Program-made: the position numbers and the translations under genes | Part shown: piece after piece, positions 22,906-32,468 of the stretch | Position numbering within the stretch: position 1 is the first letter of the stretch | Layout: each line of letters opens with the position of its first letter | Assembly: GCA_902806595.1 (NCBI GenBank) | Contig: CADCXC010000038.1 | Location: 1,674,001-1,738,000, forward strand | Direction of reading: 5' to 3' | From: Pyrenopolyporus hunteri | Lineage: Eukaryota > Ascomycota > Sordariomycetes > Xylariales > Hypoxylaceae | DNA: 64,000 bases | Notes under the pieces: generated by a model | What the model saw: only the letters and a program-made list of their open reading frames with translations | Databases searched by the model: none | Told to the model about the DNA's origin: nothing

Positions 22906-23811
22906 TTATTCTCCCCTTACCTTTAAGGCATCCCATTATACCTAAGTACCTCGCGATTATATAATCCATTCTTTCAAAAGTAGGTACGTACCAAAGCATG
23001 AGGTACATACGCATATTTAATTACAACCTGTCGAATAACGACAATCTTATGCGATTAAATATAGTAATCGCTTCAATTAATGATTAATCTTATTTAGAAA
23101 GAGATAGGTTTTAAATGGCTTAGTGGTGTTGCGTAAGTGTAATAAGTGTGTAAAATGCGTAAGGTTTATGCGACGGGTTTTATAGCGGTATTGAGCGCTA
23201 TAAACCCTATATTTACAGGGAGATTTAGTGGTTGTATGCGCTGTAAGCCCTATAGCTTTAGCGCATCCCTGTAATTAAAGTGGGTCTTCAACTTGAATTT
23301 CTAGAAATTCTTTGAATTGGCGGTTTGGCGGAAAAATTGCTTATGGTCCGGCGTGCTAGTGGCCTAAAATACGGCAACGAATAATAAGCACGGCACGTTG
23401 AAAGAAGAAATGGCGATCTCGTGATTTCGAACAGCCTCTGATTACCTCTTCATATTCCTACTGGGCATACCTGCGAAGCCTACTGCTCATGAAGTTGGAC
23501 GATCTAAAATAAAATTGGAACGGATAACCTCTTGGTTGGAGACGTTCTATGACAATTCGACCGGAAGAGACGATTAGTTAGTCATGTTTGTATTATTAGA
23601 CCTGGGGACTCGGTGGGAGAACAATAGGCCTGCGTATTTTTTTCTTTCTGATAGCCATTCAGTGCTTAAGGGAAACACAGCAACTTTGCAACCATTATCG
23701 TTGTCACCCTGCTTGGCGGTCCACTGCAATAAGTCAAGGCCAATGTGTAAGCTTTTGAAAGCATCAGTTAGACGAAACATCCCCCTCGTAAGTCTCCCGC
23801 GGATCCTCGTT
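22906..23811. other. Intergenic right of the AT island
   Basis: Base composition returns to normal. It contains the hairpin module at 23176-23274. The rest lies downstream of the 2EXR gene and shows no supported gene; the 195-codon plus-strand frame from 23584 is antisense to that gene. Confidence 0.55.
23176..23274. repeat. Double-hairpin module, possible transposon end or MITE relic
   Basis: First hairpin: GGTTTTATAGCG (23176-23187) pairs with CGCTATAAACC (23196-23206) with one bulged base. Second: TTACAGGGA (23213-23221) pairs exactly with TCCCTGTAA (23266-23274). Inside it TGCGCTGTAAGC (23236-23247) pairs with GCTTTAGCGCA (23255-23265), with one mismatch or bulge. The two hairpins also share the motif GCGCTRTAARCCCTATA. 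Such dense palindromes are typical of DNA-transposon or Helitron ends and MITEs. Position beside the RIPped island fits a relic; no partner end was found. Confidence 0.5.
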
Positions 23812-24892
23812 CTACATCGTCTGCAAGAACATGAAAGTAGGTATGCATGTAGGCATCATGTCCATGAAGTATTCCCACCAGGTGATTCCAGTAGGGTGCA
23901 TCAACTGCATTCTCTCGTATGCCCCCATCTGGTCGTCACTGATCTCGTTGCAGAATCGACCGCAGGCCTGGAGCCAGCATTCAGTGACCACTGCCAAGCA
24001 CTCTATGTACATGTAGTCATAGTTTGTGTTGGGAATCTGGAAGGGCACAGACGCGCGGCCCCATCGCGCAGCGACCGCTGGAGGAAGCCTAGGGACCAGA
24101 GCTTGGATGCGAGTATTAAGCGTCCCGGGTGTTTCGAGATCGGGCACTACTATCTTGTTCACCCCAAATAGTCGAGACATAGCCTCCGGGTTCCAGCTGT
24201 CGTTCGTGAATGCGAACTCGAGGGCAATGTAAATGTTCTCAACTTGGCTCACGTCGCCACCGCCAAAGAACAATTCGAATATCTCATCCGCTCGGGTATA
24301 AGTGCAGATTAATTCGCGGCGGAAGGCAATGTTTTTGACAACCGATGTCAGTTCTCCCACTATATCCGCTATTGTTAGCACTGGTTATCCCCTGGACCAC
24401 TAGATCTGGAAAAGTACAACGGCCCAAACACCACCGTTACTAATGGGGCAGATATATATATATATATATAACAATGAGAAGCAAACTTACAGCCAGGGTT
24501 AACGAAGTCCCAGATGGCAAAGTCGGTGTTGGGACAGAACCAGGTCCTCGTTCCGTCCTGGAGAGCGTAGACGTTGCCATTTTTGAAAGCCACCTCTCGT
24601 GACATTCGGCATACATGGGCCAATGCTGGGGGCCCTCGGAGGACGCGTCGGTTAGTAGCTGTCAGCAGGATGTAGTGAGCTCCCCTGTTGATCATCGCGT
24701 ACTAAAAAGATACGAAACTATGTCAGAAGGGGCGCCATGAAATCAAGAAGTCAAAGCAGCTCAACAGTGGGTACAGTGGGTAATAAAGAAACTTACATTC
24801 CAGATCTTGAGTTGAATTTTTTTAGGCAAAAGGCCGAACTGGGGGAACGAAGGCGCGCGGCGGATCAGACGGGGCGGTTGAACGACCTCCAT
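23812..24892 (-). CDS. 2EXR-domain protein (3 exons)
   Basis: Exons 24892-24797, 24701-24491 and 24380-23812, giving 291 residues; introns are 95 and 110 nt. Donors are GTAAGT in both, acceptors TTTAG and CCAG, and all frames join without a stop. Exon 1 carries the domain start FPQFGLLPKKIQLKIWN (residues 16-32). Exon 2 continues YAMINRGAHYIL, then LAHVCRMSREVAFKNG and TWFCPNTDFAIWDF, which close the 2EXR module. The remaining about 190 residues are a variable C-terminal region rich in aromatic residues near the end. Intron 2 holds a (TA)n tract. Function of this expanded fungal family is unknown. The second E-x-R is SRE here, and the first has become KIQLKIW rather than EIRxxIW, so the motif pair is diverged. 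The AT-rich island lies about 900 bp downstream. Confidence 0.8.
24452..24470. repeat. (AT)n microsatellite inside a 2EXR intron
   Basis: Uninterrupted AT dinucleotide run within the second intron of the minus-strand 2EXR gene. It sits near the donor side and does not disturb the branch or acceptor signals. Confidence 0.8.
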
Positions 24893-24909
24893 TGTGAATA
24901 CTGGTAATA

Positions 24910-25320
24910 GGAAAATTTGCTGACTTGTAAAAACCTTTCCTTAAGTGTAAAAACGATCGCCGAGCGTAGAAACGACCACCCGGCACTAAAAACGACTGCT
25001 GAATATGGGGTAGGAAAACTACCTAGTCTTTGAAAAAGAGGTAGAGAAGTGCTAAAACAATCGTCGACGGTATGAACGGCTACCTCCAAGCGTATAGGAG
25101 AGAAACCGGTGACTGAATGAATAACTGCTAGCTTATAAGAAAAAATCACGGGGATATAGGACGGGGAGACTAACGGCCGACGGAACGATTACCAAGTATC
25201 GGGAAAACCGCCGACGGTAAGAACGATGGGTGAGTTCAAGTCGGAGAGATTGATGCAGAGGGAGAAGGAAAGGACTGCTTTAACAGTCGTCGAGTGAAGG
25301 AACGGTCGTCAACGGTAATA
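24910..25320. repeat. Degenerate tandem repeat field, unit about 20 bp
   Basis: Immediately upstream of the minus-strand 2EXR start, units related to GTAAAAACGAYCGCCGAGC recur. Three are adjacent near 24955-25001 (GTGTAAAAACGATCGCC, GCGTAGAAACGACCACC, CACTAAAAACGACTGCT). Spaced variants follow: TCGTCGACGGTATGAACGG at 25061-25079, GCCGACGGAACGATT near 25176, CCGCCGACGGTAAGAACGA near 25208, and GTCGTCGAGTGAAGGAACGG near 25286. The shared core is CGAC-gg-taa-gAACGA. It occupies the likely promoter or 5' leader of that gene. Decay makes boundaries approximate. Confidence 0.5.
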
Positions 25321-27698
25321 ATACCAAGTTGCAAGAACAACGACTAAGAGTAGTAACAACTTATGAGCTTGTGAGGGGTCGGAGTAGTTGAAGGAACGAC
25401 TCCTGAGTTATAGTAAGTTCCCGTCGAGTTATCGTGACAACCACCAGGTCCAAGAGAGAGAACCTGGTGATTGAAGAGGCAAAGAGGAGGTGAAGATGAC
25501 ACGAAGGTGGAGGGGGAGGGGGGGTTGAAAGAAAGTAGAGAAGAGTTGGGGACTCGTTGATAAGACGAGAGTGGATAGGCAAGAATGAGTTGGGACCTAG
25601 ACTACGAACCTGCGTTCAAGCGACGAATAGGTACAGATTGAGGACAAGGTTAGGGAGGGGAGCATGCTTATTGCAGTCAAAGGAAGTACCTAGGGTAAAT
25701 ACGAACTACCGGTGAACGTGGTGACGGGTATCTCATGCAGAGTTTTAAGCTGTCAAGGGGCAACCAGGGGGCGACAACGGGACTCATTGAGCAAACCAAC
25801 TAGGTGGACCTAAGAGTTATACGTTGTATGATCGAACCTGTACTCGCCAAACTTACAGTTGTAGCCCAACCGGAATCTTGCCGAATCAAGTGGTATAGAC
25901 TCAAGGCAGACGTCGTACCTGCCTACCCGGACTGTTACCTATTACCCTACCACCAACAAATAGCTAAGAATATTACCCATATTCGACCTGTTATGGCGGG
26001 GAAACTGGTACCTATTATCTACCTAGGTAGATTCTCTAGTTCCCTAGAGACCGTAGAGTAGTACCGGCGACCTACATTTTGAATCTGGGGCTATCAACTA
26101 CCTAATACCGTAGGGATATCCACCTACACAAAGTATACGCAGTAGTATTGATCGGCTACGGCATACCCCATCACGCGTTTCTCTCAGCTTAAGTGTATAT
26201 TATAGGTAACCAAAGCTCTATATAGGTACATATTTCCGACTCCGAAGCGGCACCTAATAATAAAAATTTGAGGCCTATTTTACAAGACACAATAGTTTTT
26301 CCTGTAGGCACTTGAAAAAATAGATTAGCAGCTATATCAAGGCTTGAGTACCTACATATCTCCAACACTGGATTGGCATAAATTCGGATATTTTCCATTA
26401 TATCGCAGTGGGGAAGAGGGCGAGGCATGTGTACGTACCGGAATCATGTGCCTGTGGTGCACATTAACATATTTTTAAGCAGAATATATCACACCTGTAA
26501 GTGATATGTAGGTACTTAGGAGACGTCTGTCTATGGTACCCCCCATTTCCAAAGGAAAAAAAAAAGAAAGAGAGAGGAACAAAGAAACAGAAATAGAGAA
26601 AAGAATCTATTAGTCAGCATAGCTATCTACCTACTTAGGTACCTACCTAGATATACAGAGTTGCCCAGTAACTTACAGCTCGAGGAAGCCGAATACCGCA
26701 ATTACAAGATTCATTTGAGGCCCGCCCAGAAAGCGGCAACAGCAGGTCCGGCACGGAACGACTTATTTCTGTGACGGGTCTGTCTTAGCTTCCGGAAATA
26801 CTCAAAGTGGGATACATGCGGAAGTCAAGGTCGTTTAAGGTCACTACGGCCCCGAAAAATATCGAGGAAATCTAATATAGGTAGGTACTTATGACTTATG
26901 CCGGTTTATCTGCCAGGGAGCTTTGTGAAAAGAGCGAATAATATAAAATTGTAAGTATATTGGATAGTGCTTCCGCTAGATATCGTGAACGTTGCGAAGA
27001 CTCACAATTTAAGTCCCCAACATCACGACCATTTGCTCTAACCCACGTGATAGAGTCATTAGACAACCCAACATACTTCTCGGGTATAGGTATCTAGTAA
27101 GACATGAGCTATAGGCATGAATGGAGTGCGCATTGATGCCATTGGCTAGTCAGGAATATGTTGTAGGTGGTTGATACTGGACATATAGGTAGGTATATAT
27201 ATTAGGTGGCGGAGTGCATATATTTCAGATGCCGATGTCTATAGGATTTTATTATTAGCGATGACATCGTCTCGAACATCAGGGGCTAAACGAACCGAAT
27301 AGGATGATAGTGACAGGGGGTTGCAAATCCTACTTCGTGTCTGCCCCGTGGATTCAATGCTCCAATAACTCAAGTCCTAAGTTCGCCTTATAACCAATCA
27401 CAAATGTGACTCGGTAGAATTTAAATTTAACGTCACAACGAGCTCAGCCCCAGGAGATAGATCCCCTGCTGCTTGGCCGCAGGGCCGCTTGGGTGGTCCA
27501 GGGGTAGAGGAATAAGAGATCGATCTCTTCAGTGTAATTCTTGCAGCCTAACCAGCTCTCTTCATTCTGATCCTGTCTTCTCATGGCGCGTCGGATGATA
27601 CAACCGAGCACCATACAGTGGGCCGCTATCAATGTAATGCGCGCGCAACGGTGTATCTCACGTAGCGAGTGCATTTCCTCGTGTATTCTGCTGCAGCG
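25321..27698. other. Intergenic, no gene seen
   Basis: Holds pyrimidine/purine-skewed DNA near 25,500, TACCTAGGTA-type tracts (about 26,015-26,035 and 26,620-26,655), a purine-rich tract near 26,550-26,600, and the promoter of the lectin-like gene. The open frames at 25804-26061 and 26189-26428 have no recognisable features. Confidence 0.5.
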
Positions 27699-29516
27699 AT
27701 GCAGAACCACTATCACTACGAAGATGTGCTTTTCGACAATAACAAATACCACTTCCCTCCGGACACGCTGACGCCCTCGACCCAACATCAACCATGGCTC
27801 GAGGTGGCCCCAGTACGAGACGAACAAGGCACGCCGGGGTTGCAGCCGATACCTCACGATGAATACAAATACGCGGATGTTATTGCGCCGAGAGGAGTGC
27901 AAGATGAGGTGTCACAATATAGGACACCCGGGATACCATACGCAGTCGAGCTCACGTCTGAAGGGATGCAAGCTGTCCCTATTATAGCAACAGAAACTCG
28001 ATACCCGGCGCGATCGCAGCCGCAACCGCAACCACAATATCAATGGCCAAATCCAAGCGCGAATCATAGCCATGGGCAATCCTTTCAAACATTGCCGTCT
28101 TCGCATGTTTCCGGATATTCTAGCGACAATCTGGTACACGGCACTCGGCTGGCCCCGTCTAATGGAGAAAATCAATATCCTAACCCGGATTCCGTACCGG
28201 GCACGAGTTCGCCGCGGGCGAAAGACGAGAGCCGAGCGTTTCCAGGAGATAGGAAACACGTTAGAGTAAAGCGTTGGGTAGTGTGGGTTGCGGGTGGCGC
28301 CATTTTAATCCTGGTTATAATTGGTGCTGTTCTGGGTGGTGTTCTAGGGAGCCGAGTAAGGAGGTCAGGTCATAATACCGAAACGGTGGTATTGCTTAAT
28401 ACGACCAATGGAACCTCGTCCAATCACCCAACATCAGCGCCGATACCATCCGTCAGGACCGGATCTAGATTAGCCGTAACGGGTTACAGAAGTAGGACGG
28501 ACTACAGCATGCGCCTCTTCTACCAAGACCGGGATCGCCAGTTGCGATTTGTGGATAGGGAGAGTGCTAAGTCGAACTGGAGCGACTCGACAATACTCAA
28601 CAACCTGCCGTACCAGCCAATGACGAATGGATCCATAGCCGCGGGATCGTACTTATTTGATGACCCAGTAGTAGGTCCCCCGCCTAAGAAGTGGTGCGGC
28701 GCGTTGCTAACTGAGTAGCCAAAAATCGAGTTCTTCTATGAGGACAAGAACGGTTTAGTTCGGGGCCAGAACTTCAACTTCAAGTTCGAGAACGGGAAAA
28801 TCCCTGTCCAAGGCGAACCCGGAAGTATTAATACTTATCCTTTGCAGACGGCTGGGGAAACTCGGATTTCATGTTACTTCCCATACATCATTTCACAGGA
28901 CGCCGACAACAGCGTACGGTGGACAGCCCTTCGCGGCCAGGATACCAAGAACCTCTCGGCCCCCTGGTGGGTTAACGATACGGACTGGAATATAAAAGCA
29001 TCTAAGGGGGGAGCTATGGTTTTGCTCCCGATCGCGCAGAAATACGAGAACGCCGGGGGCATAGTCTACCGAACTAGCGAGGGGATGCTATCGATTAAGA
29101 TCCACGATGGCTTGGTGTCGACCAATGACGGGGTAGCTTGGAGGAAGGGGGCCTTATCGAAGAGTATCCCAGCTGATACTTCCATCGGGGCTTTCTCCGT
29201 CGGCCGGCCTTACGACAACAACAATCAGGTCAACACGTATATACTATACCAAGAAAAAAACAGCACAATACAAGTGATCTGGCAAGACGACGATACTGGC
29301 TGGAAAGGTCCTCAAACGTACGACGCGTTGGACGGGGCAGAGCAGGGGACGGATATTGCGTGTCTGACTCCTGCGGCATACGGAAACGCAAATATAGGGA
29401 TATCTAGGGAGCAAGATATGAATAGATGCTTTTTCCAGGTGAGCGGAGGAGGAGTGAAGGAGGTATGGTTCGACGGCAGCGTGTGGCACGACGTGGGAAT
29501 TGTGCCAATGTCGTAG
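27699..29516 (+). CDS. Type II membrane protein with fucose-lectin-like beta-propeller (2 exons)
   Basis: Exon 1 runs 27699-28670 and exon 2 28719-29516, giving 589 residues. The in-frame TAG at 28716 lies inside a 48-nt intron with branch point TGCTAACTGA directly before the TAG acceptor; coding sequence resumes as PKIEFFYEDKNGLVRGQNFN. The N-terminal 185 residues are Pro/Gln/Ser-rich and cytosolic by the positive-inside rule (RKHVRVKR before the helix). One transmembrane helix follows, VVWVAGGAILILVIIGAVLG (about 190-212), then a Thr/Ser/Asn linker. The C-terminal about 340 residues have repeated strand units (MRLFYQDRDRQLRFVDR, IEFFYEDKNGLVRGQ, YILYQEKNSTIQVIWQ, GWKGPQTYDALDG) like the PF07938 fucose-specific lectin propeller. 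Glycan binding is inferred; sugar-site residues were not verified. The upstream in-frame ATG at 27669 is less likely. Confidence 0.78.
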
Positions 29517-30589
29517 AGATCCATGTCAAGGTGATTGGGTGATTAGGTAGAGTAGGTATAGTCCTAGTTCTGCAGGCGATTGCTTTTCAGCATTATACCC
29601 CATGAATGAATTTATATATAAAAAAAGAAAAGAGAAGAGAGGAAGAGAATCCGGAGTTGAGGCGTTATTAGCTAAAGCTTATCATAGGTAGTAGACGACC
29701 GCTACCTACCTAGGTACCTAACACGGTTAGCGGCAGAGTATCGTGCAATACATCCACAGTTCCCTGTCAATTCGCAGGTGGCCCGTCGCGCACGGATCAT
29801 GTGGCGTACGGAATACATACACGCTCATATTGGTGTCTTCAACATGAATGTACTTTGTCGTAACGTCCGTACATGTACTAGGTAGATGGGTACCTACCTG
29901 AATGTACCCCATCAGACCAGCCTTTCCCCCACCACGGCTCTAGTTAGGCACGCCCCCGCCTCCCAAGCGCAGTGTAATACATAAACGTAGAACCCGATAA
30001 TATCTGGAATCCCGAGTTAGCCGATAAGATAAGGGGAACTTTCCAACCCTCAGCGGTAACATCCTTCGTACTTGGTGCCCTCGTGCCTCGTTGTGCCTCC
30101 ATGCTTCTCATGCTTCTCATGCTTCCCACGCCTCCCGCGCGCCTCCCATGCCTCATCTAATCAAAACTTCGGAGTCGCGTTGACGTCGAGTCACACCCTT
30201 GCCGTGGAGAAATCTTCTATCTTCTATCTTCTATTCGCATTTCTTTTCCTAATCGGGAACCCTATACATTATATATCGCCGACGCTCAAGCGTCTTCCGG
30301 CCCCGTAAGTTCCCCATAGGACAGAAGCTAGAATCCGACGTCAGCTCTCAGCCTCTCAGCCTTCCCTGCGACGCCTCCGCCGCCGCGGGTATCGTGATCG
30401 AGGCCATCGCTAACTTCTTCCGTTGTAGTTTTCCATCAGCTTCTAGCCACCCCTGGAGGGTTTCGCCTTCTTAATCAGGTCTAACTACATTGGAGGATCT
30501 TCTCGAGATACCCCCGACATCGCGTGCTTCCACATATGATTTCCCCGCGAGTGTTTCTTTACGCTACCTAAGCAAGTCCATGTCGCAAC
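29517..30589. other. Intergenic, upstream region of the FYVE-RING gene
   Basis: Contains TACCTAGGTACC tracts (29697-29722, 29876-29900), short repeats of TGCTTCTCA near 30102-30125, three ATCTTCT units at 30212-30234, and a CT-rich leader. No supported gene. Confidence 0.5.
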
Positions 30590-30651
30590 ATGTCAGCCAG
30601 CAGCAATTCGTCCGCCCCGCCGAGCCTCTCCGGAGGAGACCTCCACGATAG
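30580..30651 (+). promoter_or_regulatory. Overlapping upstream ORF on the FYVE-RING mRNA
   Basis: An ATG at 30580 opens a 23-codon frame ending in TAG, out of frame with the main start at 30590 and overlapping it. Its context has T at -3 (weak), whereas the main ATG has A at -3 (strong), so leaky scanning would be expected. Regulation is inferred only, and the transcription start is unknown. Confidence 0.4.
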
Positions 30652-32468
30652 GAGCGACTCCGAGTCGGGAAGTTCACATAACGGGAGTGGTGCTCCAGAC
30701 ACCCCCACCTGTCCTTACCAGAATACCCAATTCTTCGGCCATGAATGCTCTCGCTATCAAGACTGTCCAACGCATACGATCGAGAGGGACACCGCCGGAA
30801 GTAGTAATGACGGGCGTGCAGCGGCCGGGACGAGTAGCCGTCAGTCTCTACCGTCCGATGCGACAGCCCCACGAATTAATGGTATACCAGAAAACCGGGC
30901 GGACCCGGGGGACTTAAGTATGGGACAGAATAATACGAGTATATTATCAAATGGCCAAAATCAGTTCTTGAATACGGAACCGTCACATACCGATACAGAT
31001 TACTACGGCGGCCCGAGTTCAGCATCACGCCCGGAATCACGTACGGACCACGTAGCCGTCACGCAAGACAGGGGCACAGTCCCCAGGGAACGACGGAGTC
31101 AAGCAGCCGAGAGTTCCAGAAGATTACCCAGCGTTAACGCACCAATGCCTCCAGGCGTACTTCAGAGTCAGGGTGTGACCGTACCCTCGGCGACATCGTC
31201 GGAGGCCCGAAGACCTTCCTCGACCCTGAACCCGATAGGACCGTCATTCGCCCCGCGATCAGAGAGGAGGACCCCGCAAGATTTCGCTCTTCCAAGATGG
31301 CAACCGGATAGTGAAGTGACCATCTGTCCGATTTGCCGTACGCAGTTCAGTTTTTTCGTTAGGAAACATCATTGCCGGTAAGTGCATCCGCCTATGTAAT
31401 GAATGTGATGAGATAGTCTAACATTCGGCAAAGGAAATGCGGAAGGGTTGTGTGCAACGCATGCTCCCCGCATAGAATAACGATACCGCATCAATATATC
31501 GTACGGCCGCCCGGCGAAAGGAGTTATCAACGGTATTCATTTCTTGGGGACGAGGGCGGTATCGCCGATTTTAGCACCCTCGGAGGCGGCGAGCAGGTCC
31601 GGCTCTGCAACCCTTGTGTCCCTGATCCAAATACTACACCACCCCAGACTCAGAACTCGACGAGCCAATTCTCGCCGAGGTCATCCCATCAGCGGTCCCA
31701 GAGCAGCTCTAGCGGTAACTATAACGGTGATAGCAATGCCAATCGCCAAATCTCCTACTTCATGCTACCGGGCCCACCCCCTGATGGTTACCCCAGAAGC
31801 CGAAGCGTCACGATGGTGAGTCTTCTCTTTGTTACAACTCACAGGACCGCCTACTAACAGTACCATAGAACTCCGGCGCAGGTCCTTCTAGGCCTACCCA
31901 CGGAGCTTATTTAACGCCTCAAAATCGAATTATATCAGGAACCCCCCCAGCATACTATCCGCAGCTGTACTCGAGATATCGCCGCTCTTCTCTCCTCGGC
32001 CACCACTTTCCTGGGGCTTCTTTCATGGACATCACCGGTAGCTCATCATCCTCGTCATCGGCAGCGGTAAACCGCCCATTACCTCCAGCCCCACAGATTC
32101 CAGAAGAAGACGAGTGCCCCATATGTCACCGTGAGCTACCCTCTCGAGACTTACATAATTTCGAAGCGCTCCGAGAATCGCATATCGAGTCGTGTATTAT
32201 AGCGCACAGCTCATACAACCCAGGACCCGACCCATCGGGTAGATCCAGCCGGGCTCCTCGCAGGACCGGCATGTTTCCATATTTAGCCACGGAGAAGGAC
32301 TGTGTCGATTCTGCCGAATGTACGATCTGCCTCGAGGAGTTCGAGGTTGGTGTTCCTATGGCGCGGCTGGAGTGTTTGTGTCGTTTCCATCGGGCTTGCA
32401 TTACCGCGTGGTTTGTCGATCATCCTGGGCGATGTCCAGTCCACCAACACGATAGCCTCGGTTATTGA
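30590..32468 (+). CDS. FYVE and RING finger E3 ubiquitin ligase (3 exons)
   Basis: Exons 30590-31377, 31434-31815 and 31869-32468, giving 589 residues; introns are 56 and 53 nt with branch points GTCTAAC and TACTAAC. The N-terminal 235 residues are Ser/Pro-rich and disordered. A FYVE finger follows (about 236-330): WQPDSEVTICPICRTQFSFF, VRKHHCR split by intron 1, KCGRVVCNACSPHRI, and VRLCNPC. The basic RKHHCRKCG core binds phosphatidylinositol 3-phosphate on endosomes and vacuoles. A second Cys/His cluster (CPICHRELP...HIESCI, about 472-500) precedes a C-terminal RING-H2 (CTICLEEF...LECLCRFHRACI...CPVH, about 541-580). The FYVE-RING combination matches the fungal Pib1-type endosomal ubiquitin ligase. 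A short upstream ORF overlaps the start. Confidence 0.92.

Noticed and set aside
23584..24171. 195-codon plus-strand frame
   Set aside because: Antisense to exon 3 of the minus-strand 2EXR gene; the minus-strand gene has splice sites and a domain, this one has neither.
27444..27902. 152-codon minus-strand frame at the lectin-like gene start
   Set aside because: Overlaps the 5' end of the lectin-like gene in antisense and lacks features.
28716..28718. In-frame TAG as a nonsense mutation splitting the lectin-like gene in two
   Set aside because: It is the acceptor of a 48-nt intron with a perfect TGCTAAC branch point, and family-like sequence resumes immediately after it.
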